Shown here: one piece after another, positions 32,861-40,479 of the stretch
Position numbering within the stretch: the first letter of the stretch is position 1
Layout: every line of letters begins with the position of its first letter
Source: CALUVN01 sp944323595
GTDB lineage: Bacteria; Cyanobacteriota; Vampirovibrionia; Gastranaerophilales; Gastranaerophilaceae
Length of the DNA stretch: 64,000 nt
Direction: 5' to 3'
NCBI GenBank assembly: GCA_963931255.1
Contig: OZ006972.1
Coordinates: 1,054,001-1,118,000, forward strand
Position numbers and translations under genes: made by a program
The notes under the pieces: generated by a model
What the model was told of the DNA's origin: nothing
Databases searched by the model: none
What the model saw: the letters and a program-made list of their open reading frames with translations, nothing else

Positions 32861-34096
32861 TTACGCATTCTTAATTTTTGCGCGTTCCAGCAGGTTTGTC
32901 GGCATATTTTTCTGTTCCTGATTGTATCTGTACTGTGTGAAAGCACGTGAAACTCCTGCTACAAACATCCCCATAAACAACATTCCGAATAAGAACGGCA
33001 CACTTGTTATTAGAGCTTTTTGTTTACAAAGTTTGGCAAATTCATTTTCTACGGTTGTTTTATTTTTTTCTGCCAGTTTTTTTGCAAGTTCCGGAAGTTC
33101 TTTGTACGCCGGCACGTGTAAGTCTTGAGATATAGTATCTTTAAAGCTGTCTTTTTTGCGTAATATTTTTTTGAAGCCGCGTTCGAACATTTCACTGCCG
33201 GTTACTACATAAAATCCTACCAGAGGGAATCGGAATAATGTTTCTAAAAAGTTTTGTTTTCCTCTGTCTGCTGAAGAGCCGAAATATCCTGCTCCGCCAA
33301 GCAGAACGCATGACGTTAATTGTCCGTGGCTCAGGCTAAGTTTTCCTTTGTCATCACGAAAATCTAAGCTGAAATATTTATTTACTGTTGCTGCTTTTTT
33401 CTCATTATTTTTAAACAATACGCTTCCCGGTGTCAAAATTATATCGCTTAATTTTTGCAATGCTTTTGAACTCTTACCTTTCTTTACCAGCAACAGTGAT
33501 GTCAGCATACATCCGCCAAATGCAGCGGCCGCGCCGAGCATGTGATTTATTGCACTTTTCTTAACTTTTTCCTGTTTTGACTGTTTTTCAATTTTATCTT
33601 TATTCAGGTTTGCTATATTATTAAAGTCTGCCTGATGGAATACTTTTAGAGTGAACAGGTTTTTCAGGTAACAGAGGGAATATTCTGCAAGCGGAATTAT
33701 CATACAGCTTGCGGCTATAGCGGCTTTGACAGGTTTTATTTCTTTTAATTTATCAGCAGAAATTGCTGCATCCCTGTTAAGCTCTGTCATTGGCGTGGAA
33801 ATTTTTTGTTTTAATGATGCATCAAGACCCTTTTGATATATCGGGCGAAATACTCCGTTGCCCAATAATTTCGGGGTATAATATACAAGAACGCTTTCTC
33901 CAACTTCCTGAAACGAATTCTCGCTCAAATCAGCGAAACTGCGTGCAAAAGTTGCTTTAGGTATAAGGTTTGTCACGGTGTCCTGTACAAATCTGACATG
34001 TGACAACGATTCGGACTGTTCCTGTTTGGCAAGGAATTTTGTCGTCTTTTTTAAAAGCTTATTGGGTAACGTATTGATTAAATTATTTATCTGCAT
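32861..34096 (-). CDS. Unknown membrane protein under a possible Trp attenuator
   Basis: A 411-residue protein I do not recognise. It has at least four likely membrane segments (IKPVKAAIAASCMIIPLAEYSLCYL, MLGAAAAFGGCMLTSLLLV, HGQLTSCVLLGGAGYFG, ITSVPFLFGMLFMGMFVAGVSRAF) and Lys-rich soluble parts between them, with no signal peptide. Its style resembles lineage-specific Gastranaerophilales proteins. The ATG at 34096 is preceded by GAGG. Just upstream lie an intrinsic terminator (34133-34166) and a short ORF with three consecutive Trp codons, so its expression may respond to tryptophan. No trp gene is nearby, and the protein has few Trp, so transport or sensing is only a thought. Confidence 0.6.
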   Translation of the reverse strand: MQINNLINTLPNKLLKKTTKFLAKQEQSESLSHVRFVQDTVTNLIPKATFARSFADLSENSFQEVGESVLVYYTPKLLGNGVFRPIYQKGLDASLKQKISTPMTELNRDAAISADKLKEIKPVKAAIAASCMIIPLAEYSLCYLKNLFTLKVFHQADFNNIANLNKDKIEKQSKQEKVKKSAINHMLGAAAAFGGCMLTSLLLVKKGKSSKALQKLSDIILTPGSVLFKNNEKKAATVNKYFSLDFRDDKGKLSLSHGQLTSCVLLGGAGYFGSSADRGKQNFLETLFRFPLVGFYVVTGSEMFERGFKKILRKKDSFKDTISQDLHVPAYKELPELAKKLAEKNKTTVENEFAKLCKQKALITSVPFLFGMLFMGMFVAGVSRAFTQYRYNQEQKNMPTNLLERAKIKNA

Positions 34097-34132
34097 TTTT
34101 TTTAAACCTCATTAAATATCTGAATTTCCTAC

Positions 34133-34166
34133 AAAAAAAGCCCGTTCAGACTCTCTCGAACAGGCT
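34133..34166 (-). terminator. Terminator between the Trp-rich leader and the 411-aa gene
   Basis: Minus strand: AGCCTGTTCGA and TCTGAACGGGCT pair and are followed by seven T. It ends 36 bp before the ATG of the membrane protein, so it must be read through for that gene, i.e. it acts as an attenuator. Confidence 0.75.
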
Positions 34167-34201
34167 ATTTTATTGTTGTATGTTTTTTATTATTCAAATA
34201 T

Positions 34202-34279
34202 TTAACGCCAACAAAACGTGCCTGCTCTTTTTTGCAGCCACCACCAGTTTTGAGTTTTGTTTTGTTGGATGTAATTCAT
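34202..34279 (-). CDS. Putative Trp-rich leader peptide (25 aa)
   Basis: A 25-codon ORF containing NWWWLQK (Trp12-14) and a fourth Trp at 24, ending 35 bp before the intrinsic terminator. Its codons 4-7 (CCAACAAAAC) and 21-24 (GTTTTGTTGG) form a perfect 10-bp inverted repeat that loops out the Trp codons, and AGCAGGC in codons 18-20 can pair with GCCTG of the terminator's first arm. This is the architecture of trpL-type attenuators. Its ribosome site is weak (AAGGA 14 bp upstream), so translation is unproven. Confidence 0.5.
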   Translation of the reverse strand: MNYIQQNKTQNWWWLQKRAGTFCWR

Positions 34280-34383
34280 AATTAGTATGGTTTTCCTTTT
34301 TGTACAGATACATAATAACATGAACAAAAAATTTTTTGCGTTTTTTTTATAAAACTTTAAAAATTATTTACTAACGGAAAGTA

Positions 34384-34421
34384 AAAAACACTCTTTGCAA
34401 TAACAAAGAGTGTTTTTTCGT
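34384..34421. terminator. Terminator after the rubrerythrin gene
   Basis: AAAAAACACTCTTTG and CAAAGAGTGTTTTTT pair around CAATAA, with T-runs on both strands, 19 bp after the rubrerythrin stop. Confidence 0.88.
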
Positions 34422-34439
34422 TAATCATTTCGTTTCAAA

Positions 34440-34979
34440 CTATGAAAAGTATCTTTTCAAAAGTCCATCGAAACCTTTACCGTGACGAGCTTCATCTTTA
34501 GCCATTTCATGAACTGTGTCATGGATTGCGTCATAGCCTAATTGTTTTGCACGTGCTGCGATTGCGAGTTTACCTTCGCAAGCACCGTGTTCTGCTTCAG
34601 CACGAAGTTCAAGGTTTTTCTTTGTAGAATCAGTTACAACTTCGCCGAGAAGTTCAGCAAATTTTGCTGCGTGTTCAGCTTCTTCAAACGCATATCTTTT
34701 GTATGCTTCTGCAATTTCAGGATAACCTTCTCTTTCAGCCACTCTTGACATTGCAAGATACATACCTACTTCTGTGCATTCGCCGTTGAAGTGTGCTCTT
34801 AAGCCTTCCATAACTTCAGCATCTTCAACCTGACCGTCACCTACTTTATGTTCACAAGCATATACTTTTGCGCCGCCGCCAACTTCTTTAAATGTAGTTG
34901 CTCCGCATAAAGGGCATTTTTCCGGAGCTTTATCTGCTTCTGTTGACCAGCCGCATACTGTACATACAAATTTTGCCAT
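34440..34979 (-). CDS. rbr: Reverse rubrerythrin (N-terminal rubredoxin)
   Basis: From ATG 34979 (MAKFVCTVCGW, with GGTGG upstream) 179 residues. The rubredoxin iron site (CTVCG...CPLCG, residues 6-25) comes first and the di-iron ferritin-like domain follows, with EVGMYLAMSRVAEREGYPEIAEAYKRYAFEEAEHAAKFAELL and EMAKDEARHGKGFDGLL. This domain order is the reverse of classical rubrerythrin and is known from clostridial reverse rubrerythrins, which reduce hydrogen peroxide and oxygen. It supports an anaerobic lifestyle. The upstream frame from 35021 is not the start. It has a consensus promoter and a terminator of its own. Confidence 0.92.
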   Translation of the reverse strand: MAKFVCTVCGWSTEADKAPEKCPLCGATTFKEVGGGAKVYACEHKVGDGQVEDAEVMEGLRAHFNGECTEVGMYLAMSRVAEREGYPEIAEAYKRYAFEEAEHAAKFAELLGEVVTDSTKKNLELRAEAEHGACEGKLAIAARAKQLGYDAIHDTVHEMAKDEARHGKGFDGLLKRYFS

Positions 34980-35012
34980 TCTTAACCACCTTTCTTTTTC
35001 AAGTACAAATTC

Positions 35013-35041
35013 ATTATACAATCATAAATTCAATTTGTAAA
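35013..35041 (-). promoter_or_regulatory. Promoter of the rubrerythrin gene
   Basis: Minus strand: TTTACA (35041-35036), 17 bp, TATAAT (35018-35013). Close to consensus, as expected for an abundant protective protein. No clear PerR box is visible. Confidence 0.78.
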
Positions 35042-35126
35042 GTAGGAATTATTCTCATTTTTTAAAATTTGTTACAATTGACTTTTGTTTTTATGTTAAA
35101 ATTAACTGAAAGAGAGGGAGAATTTA

Positions 35127-36092
35127 ATGAAAGCAGTTGTATTTAACGAAGAATTAAAACTTGTAAATGATTATCCAAAACCTGTTCCTAAAAAGGGCGA
35201 GGCGTTAGTAAGGGTTACCCTTGCAGGGATTTGTAATACAGATTATGAGATTACAAAGGGATATATGGGATATAACGGAATTCTCGGACACGAAGCCGTC
35301 GGTGTGGTTGAAGAAATTAATGATGAAGATAAATCTCTTCTTGGAAAGCGTGTTGTATCTGAGATAAGTTACGGATGTAAAGAGCCTGACTGCGAGTGGT
35401 GTGCACAGAAACTATACAGACATTGTCCTAACCGTCATACTCTTGGCATCTGGCAAAAGGACGGGTGTTTTTGTGAATATTTTACCATGCCGTTGGAGGT
35501 ACTTTTTGAAGTTCCTGAAAATGTCGAAGATGAGCAGGTTGTTTTTGTAGAACCTCTTGCTGCAGCAATTGAAATTACCGAACAATTACACATCAAACCT
35601 ATGGACAAAGTTGTTATACTTGGAGATGGAAAGCTCGGTTTAATAACAGCACTTGCGTTAAATGCACTTAATATCAATGTAACTCTTGTTGGAAAGCATC
35701 AGAATAAGCTTGATATAGCTAAAAAACAGGGTGTTGAAGTTAGGTTACTAAATAACTTTGAGATTAAAAAAGAGTATGACATTGTAATAGAAGCAACGGG
35801 TTCTGTATCCGGATTTGAAACAGCTATGGCGCTTACAAAACCGCGCGGGGTACTGGTGTTAAAAAGTACGGTTGCGGCATCTAAAGAATTTAATCTTGCG
35901 CCGATTGTGATTGATGAAATTACTGTTTTGGGCTCAAGATGCGGGCAATTCCCGCCGGCACTGAGGCTGTTAAAATCAGGTAAAATTGATTTGAAGCCTA
36001 TGATTTCGGCAACTTATTCAATCGATGATGCACTTGAGGCTTTTGAAAAGAATAAGGAAAAAGATGTCTTAAAGGTACTTTTAAAGTTCTAA
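35127..36092 (+). CDS. Zinc-dependent alcohol dehydrogenase-like oxidoreductase
   Basis: A 321-residue medium-chain dehydrogenase. Catalytic zinc ligands are visible in LAGICNTDYEI (Cys), ILGHEAVG (His-Glu) and FVEPLAAAIE (Glu). The structural-zinc lobe is CKEPDCEWCAQKLYRHC with four Cys. The nucleotide-binding fold has VVILGDGKLGLITALAL (GxGxxG-like) with IVIEATGS downstream. The substrate is unknown; homologues act on polyols, threonine or alcohols. The ATG at 35127 follows GAGAGGGAG. It is transcribed divergently from rubrerythrin. It is slightly shorter than the usual 340-350 residues. Confidence 0.87.
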   Translation: MKAVVFNEELKLVNDYPKPVPKKGEALVRVTLAGICNTDYEITKGYMGYNGILGHEAVGVVEEINDEDKSLLGKRVVSEISYGCKEPDCEWCAQKLYRHCPNRHTLGIWQKDGCFCEYFTMPLEVLFEVPENVEDEQVVFVEPLAAAIEITEQLHIKPMDKVVILGDGKLGLITALALNALNINVTLVGKHQNKLDIAKKQGVEVRLLNNFEIKKEYDIVIEATGSVSGFETAMALTKPRGVLVLKSTVAASKEFNLAPIVIDEITVLGSRCGQFPPALRLLKSGKIDLKPMISATYSIDDALEAFEKNKEKDVLKVLLKF

Positions 36093-36125
36093 TTAAAATA
36101 GTTTTACTCTGTGAGTGAGAATCGG

Positions 36126-36340
36126 TTTATATAAAAGCCGCCAATACAAAGCTATTAAAAACTTTTTGAACACCTAATACAAGGCGACTGTTCGAAAGTT
36201 GAGGAGTCGTATTGATGCAAACGTCACGTTTGGCAAACATAAGTTTGCATCAACACTACTCCTAAATATTGGAGTAGCCGCCTGTAAAAAATGTTCAAGA
36301 AGTTTTCAACATCTTTGAAATACCGGCTTTTCAATGATGT
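36126..36340. repeat. Head-to-head pair of diverged 88-bp repeat units
   Basis: The first half (AAAAGCCGCCAATACAAAG...GAACACCTAATACAAGGCGAC...GATGCAAAC) matches the array at 30760-31284. The second half (GTTTGCATCAACACTACTCC...GCCGCCTGTAAAAAATGTTCAAG...ACCGGCTTTT) is the same unit reversed. Together they form a long imperfect palindrome of about 200 bp. Confidence 0.75.
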
Positions 36341-36424
36341 TGAAAAATTTTTAATCCCATAATACTATTTATTGTCGGATTAGTAAATCCGACCTACATT
36401 GCTACGTTTCCGAACCTTGGTTTG

Positions 36425-36457
36425 CCCCTCTCCTAAGTAGGAGAGGGTAGGGTGAGG
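36425..36457. repeat. REP-like CCTCTCCTAAGTAGGAGAGG palindrome
   Basis: CCCCTCTCCTA-AG-TAGGAGAGGG followed by TAGGGTGAGGT is the reverse of the linker repeat at 30711-30747 and 30851-30895. It lies 18 bp beyond the autotransporter stop and could act as a terminator-like stem. Confidence 0.75.
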
Positions 36458-36474
36458 TATGTTATCAGTCTGCA

Positions 36475-39400
36475 TCAAAGAGATTTAATCTCTTTTTTAA
36501 CCTTAGGTTTATCGCTATTCTTGCTATCAGAGCCAAGCATGAAGCGGAAGCCGCCGGTTAAAGCAACACCGTTTCTGCCTCCGTTACGAATCATAGCTTG
36601 CAAGAACGCAGTGAACTTGTCAGCCCAGTTACGTTGAACACCAACCCCGTATTCAACGTAAGGTTTAACACTCATTTCAGGAAGTTTAACGTTATTGGCA
36701 GTAACCTTAGATTCATTCATTAAGTTCCAAACCATACCGACAGAAGCGTATGGCTGCCATCCGCCCTTGAGGTTAGCAATAAATCTTACACTAGGGTTTA
36801 ATTGAATAGTGTGTAACGGGTCACTTTCTATGCTGACCCCTGCAGCGTTCTTGTAATCAAAGGTATTAACGAAAGTATAAGACAAGAACATAATCGGCTG
36901 GATAATGAACTTACCGTCTTTAAATTCGAAGTTGTACCCTGTTTTAGAGCCAACGCCTGCTAACAAACTAGTATAATCTTCTTTACCGTACATAGTATGT
37001 GATTCACCAACAGAAGCACCAGCGGAAGCAGTGATGGCAGTCCAGAAGTTACCTTTGTAGAAAGTTTCGGTGAATCCTAACAAACCGCCGTTCATAGTAG
37101 TATCAACGCCGCTATAATTTAAACTAGAGCCCATATAGCCTGCATAACCAGTGAAGACTCTGCTCCAACCGTTTTTCATTTCTTTGAAATCACCGTCAAA
37201 GCCTACAAGAGAACCATAAGTGATGGCATCGACTTTCGGTCCGTTTTTAATGTTCATGGTTTCAAAAGTGGTATACGGTCTGAACCAAACGCCTTTGTTA
37301 TGTAAGTTATCAGCGTATGACGGCAAATTATCGTTAAAGTCAGTACTTAATGCATATTTGTTAGCATTGATTTTAGCGTAACGTTCCATAGCAGGTAATT
37401 GAGTAAATGCGTCAGCATGTTCGAAGACGTATTTGAACGTTTCATTCATAGCAGCTTGACCGGCGGCGAGATTTGCAACAGGGGTAGCCAGAACAGCTGG
37501 GTTGAACGCATCGGACGGGTTACCTGTGGTTCCGCCACCTGTAGGCGGAATTGGTAAATTAGGTTCATCCGGTTCATCTGGTTCGTCGGGCAGAATAATG
37601 TCGCCTTTGGCAAAGACAAAGTAACCGCCGTCACCTTTACCGTCATATTGATTGTCTTTGTCGTAGATAACATTGTATTTGTATATAGGAGTGTAGGCAG
37701 TTGTTTGGAAGCTGTCCGGAAGTTCCCCTGTACCGTTAACAACGTTGTTTTTCAGGTCAGGTTCAGCGAAATAGACAGCGGTGACAGATTCACCCTGAAC
37801 AGCGTCAGATAAGAGGTTCATACCTATGACATTTAAGTTACCGTTGTGTTCGCCATAGCTATCAGCCGTAAGCCTGTCCATTTCTTTGTTAGCTAAATCG
37901 ACATCAGCGACGAAGTTAGTATCACCGGCAAGAGTAAAACTATTTACATCGTAGATATGTACCGAATCATTAATAGTATTTAAAGTAGTATTAGCCACAG
38001 TGAGATTACTGTTTCTGATATCGTTGAGCAAGTAGAACGTAGTATTGTTAATATCATCACCTGTAATATTAACTGTATATCCGTCAATACCGTCGATGTT
38101 GTCTTTCATAACAACGCTTCCACCGTTTTTCATATTGAAAGATAACGTTAAATCGTTACCGTTCATATAAATAGCGTTGTCATCCTTGACCCCGTTTGAT
38201 TCCGTGTAGTTGCCCTCGAAGACAGTTTGTGCGTTATCTGCGATTATATTGAGGTCTTTTGTAGAATAAATAGCGCCGCCTTGAGCTTCTCCGTTAGTTG
38301 ATTGTGCATAGTTGTCAATAAATGAAGAATTAATTATTCCTCCTATAATTGTATTGTCATTATCTTTTGCCCCTATGGTGCCGTTGTTATAAATCGCCCC
38401 GCCGTTGCTGGCAGAGTTTCCAATAAAGTCACCGGTGATATCTTTAATGGTGCTGCCACCGACGTTATAAATCGCCCCGCCGTTGCTGGCAGAGTTTCCA
38501 ATAAAGTTACTTGTGATATCGCCGATGGTGCCGCCGTTAAAAATTGCCCCGCCGTTGCTGCTGGCAGAGTTTCCAATAAAGTCACCGGTAATGTTGTCGA
38601 TTGTTCTGTCGTAGTAGTTATAAATTGCCCCGCCGTAGCTGCTGGCAGAGTTTCCAATAAAGTCACCGGTAATGTTGCCGATTGTGGCATAGTTATAAAT
38701 CGCCCCGCCGTAGCTGCTGGCAGAGTTTCCAATAAAGTCACCGGTAATGTTGCCGATTGTGGCATAGTTATAAATCGCCCCGCCGTATCTGCTGGCAGAG
38801 TTTCCAATAAAGTCACCTGCGATATCCCCTATGGGGCTGCTGTTATAAATTGCCCCGCCGTTGCTGCTGGCAGAATTCCCAATAAAGTCACCTGCGATAT
38901 CCCCTATGGGGCTGCTGTTATAAATTGCCCCGCCGTTGCTGCTGGCAGAATTCCCAATAAAATCGCCTGTGATATCACCGATTGTGCCTTCGAAGTTATA
39001 AATCGCCCCGCCGTTGCTGCTGGCAGAATTCCCAATAAAGTCACCTGCGATATCCCCTATGGTGTCGGTGTTTCTAATCGCTCCGCCATTGCCATCTGTA
39101 GCAGAATTGCCGATAAAGTCACCGGTGATATCGCCGATGGTGCCGCTGTTATTAAAAATCGCCCCACCATCTTCGGCATAATTGCCAATAAAATCACCTG
39201 TAATATTGCCTATTGTACTGTCGTTCTGGTTAAAAATCGCCCCGCCGTCGCTGGCAGAATTTCCAATAAAATCACCTGTGATATCGCCTATGGTGCTATC
39301 GTAATTATAAATCGCCCCAGCACGGTTGTTGGCAGAATTTCCAATAAAATCACCTGTGATATCGCCTATGGTGCAGCCCCAAAAGTTAGAAATCGCCCCG

Positions 39401-40287
39401 CCACCGTCGCCTCTGGCAGAATTCCCAATAAAGTCACCGGTGATATCTCCGATGGTGCCTTTGAAGTTAGAAATCGCCCCGCCACCGTCGCCTCCGGCAG
39501 AATTCCCAATAAAGTCACCAGTGATGTTGCCGATGGTGCCAGAGTTGTTATAAATCGCCCCGCCGTCTCTGCTGGCAGAGTTTCCAATAAAGTCACCGGT
39601 AATATCGCCTATGGTGCCATTGTAGTTGTTAAAAATCGCCCCGCCAGGGCTGCTGGCAGAGTTTCCAATAAAGTTACTTGTGATATCGCCGTAATTCGTA
39701 CCGGAGTTGATATCTAATCTTCCGGAAGTATTAGTGTTGTCATAAAGCACATTAATAATAACATCTTTGACAGGTGAGTTTTCAAGCGTGACGCTGTAGC
39801 TCTGATTGCCCTCGCCGTAAGTTGTTTGCTTTAAATTCAACTGATAATAAACTTGGGAAGCTTCATTAAAAATAACTTCCTTGTACTGTACATCTGGCAG
39901 TCTGTCCGCCTCTGCCACTTCCGCACCGGTCACAGGGTCGTAGTAATGCGTAACCGGCTTAAGTTCGTATTTAGTGATAATGTTGTCACCAACTGGCGCA
40001 GAGCCGTCCTCGCCTGCAGGAACTTCCGTCAAAGTATAAGCGCTTTCGGGCGCTAAAATAGAGCCGCTTTCTACAAGGTTCCCCTCGTCATCATATTCTG
40101 TTTGCGGGATTTGTACATTATTTTCGTGCAAATAGTCTAAAGTAGGCTTATTGAGCGGAATGTTACTCAAATCGACATCAGCAAGTTCTGCTGCCATCGC
40201 GGGAGTTATACCGAGCAGCAAAGCCGCTAAAAGCGTTCTAGAGGTTAGACTGCCCCCCCCCCCCTGTAAGAAATGCTGATTTATCAA
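36475..40287 (-). CDS. Phase-variable Pmp-like autotransporter (currently out of frame with its start)
   Basis: A 1270-residue open frame. A hydrophobic signal segment (SRTLLAALLLGITPAMA) is followed by a passenger with 17 repeats of about 23 residues, unit GDITGDFIGNSASSNGGAIYN. The paired FIGN (FxxN) and GGAI motifs are those of chlamydial polymorphic membrane proteins and form a beta helix. After degenerate repeats, a Pro-rich linker (PDEPDEPDEPNLPIPP) leads to a 270-residue autotransporter barrel ending TGGFRFMLGSD plus a basic tail. The frame begins at a TTG inside the leader; the true RBS and ATG (40309) lie one base out of frame because of a 12-G tract. It would be surface adhesin when on. 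Confidence 0.88.
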   Translation of the reverse strand: MINQHFLQGGGGSLTSRTLLAALLLGITPAMAAELADVDLSNIPLNKPTLDYLHENNVQIPQTEYDDEGNLVESGSILAPESAYTLTEVPAGEDGSAPVGDNIITKYELKPVTHYYDPVTGAEVAEADRLPDVQYKEVIFNEASQVYYQLNLKQTTYGEGNQSYSVTLENSPVKDVIINVLYDNTNTSGRLDINSGTNYGDITSNFIGNSASSPGGAIFNNYNGTIGDITGDFIGNSASRDGGAIYNNSGTIGNITGDFIGNSAGGDGGGAISNFKGTIGDITGDFIGNSARGDGGGAISNFWGCTIGDITGDFIGNSANNRAGAIYNYDSTIGDITGDFIGNSASDGGAIFNQNDSTIGNITGDFIGNYAEDGGAIFNNSGTIGDITGDFIGNSATDGNGGAIRNTDTIGDIAGDFIGNSASSNGGAIYNFEGTIGDITGDFIGNSASSNGGAIYNSSPIGDIAGDFIGNSASSNGGAIYNSSPIGDIAGDFIGNSASRYGGAIYNYATIGNITGDFIGNSASSYGGAIYNYATIGNITGDFIGNSASSYGGAIYNYYDRTIDNITGDFIGNSASSNGGAIFNGGTIGDITSNFIGNSASNGGAIYNVGGSTIKDITGDFIGNSASNGGAIYNNGTIGAKDNDNTIIGGIINSSFIDNYAQSTNGEAQGGAIYSTKDLNIIADNAQTVFEGNYTESNGVKDDNAIYMNGNDLTLSFNMKNGGSVVMKDNIDGIDGYTVNITGDDINNTTFYLLNDIRNSNLTVANTTLNTINDSVHIYDVNSFTLAGDTNFVADVDLANKEMDRLTADSYGEHNGNLNVIGMNLLSDAVQGESVTAVYFAEPDLKNNVVNGTGELPDSFQTTAYTPIYKYNVIYDKDNQYDGKGDGGYFVFAKGDIILPDEPDEPDEPNLPIPPTGGGTTGNPSDAFNPAVLATPVANLAAGQAAMNETFKYVFEHADAFTQLPAMERYAKINANKYALSTDFNDNLPSYADNLHNKGVWFRPYTTFETMNIKNGPKVDAITYGSLVGFDGDFKEMKNGWSRVFTGYAGYMGSSLNYSGVDTTMNGGLLGFTETFYKGNFWTAITASAGASVGESHTMYGKEDYTSLLAGVGSKTGYNFEFKDGKFIIQPIMFLSYTFVNTFDYKNAAGVSIESDPLHTIQLNPSVRFIANLKGGWQPYASVGMVWNLMNESKVTANNVKLPEMSVKPYVEYGVGVQRNWADKFTAFLQAMIRNGGRNGVALTGGFRFMLGSDSKNSDKPKVKKEIKSL
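38393..39700 (-). repeat. Seventeen tandem 60-75 bp repeats in the autotransporter passenger
   Basis: Each unit encodes the FIGNSA...GGAI(Y/F)N motif pair. Neighbouring units near 38690-38960 are almost identical in DNA (two units with ATATCCCCTATGGGGCTGCT in a row), so the copy number can change by recombination or slippage. Confidence 0.85.
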
Positions 40288-40309
40288 GGTTTTTGGATGT
40301 TTTATACAT
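40238..40309 (-). CDS. Out-of-frame N-terminus of the autotransporter (off state)
   Basis: ATG 40309 has GGAGGT 7 bp upstream, the best ribosome site in the region. It reads MYKTSKNLDKSAFLT, then four Gly codons from the G tract, and stops at TAG 40240-40238. Loss of one G (11) or gain of two (14) joins this start to the signal peptide and passenger. Confidence 0.8.
   Translation of the reverse strand: MYKTSKNLDKSAFLTGGGGQSNL
40253..40264 (-). repeat. Poly-G tract (12 G) controlling the autotransporter
   Basis: Twelve C on the plus strand. The homopolymer sits between the start codon and signal peptide, the typical place for slipped-strand phase variation. Assembly error in the length is possible. 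Confidence 0.85.
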
Positions 40310-40429
40310 AAATGATACCTCCGTGTTTATTACACATTACATTAATTACTAACGGAAAATATTTCGGAGAAATTTAATCTTTTTAGAAAATCGTTACATT
40401 CTTTTACATTTTTTTAGCCATAATATACA

Positions 40430-40458
40430 AAAAGACGGACTATATAAGTCCGTCTTTT
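40430..40458. terminator. Terminator after pgk
   Basis: AAAAGACGGACT pairs perfectly with AGTCCGTCTTTT around ATATA, 22 bp after the pgk stop (minus strand). Confidence 0.88.
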
Positions 40459-40479
40459 CAATGTGTATGGAGTTTTTTT

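Noticed and set aside
32861..34096. Assigning a tryptophan transport function to the 411-aa protein
   Set aside because: Only the leader suggests tryptophan. The protein matches no transporter motif that I can see.
38373..39596. Long alternative-frame ORFs across the autotransporter repeats
   Set aside because: They arise because the repeat length keeps several frames open. They lack ribosome sites and have repetitive, non-protein-like composition.
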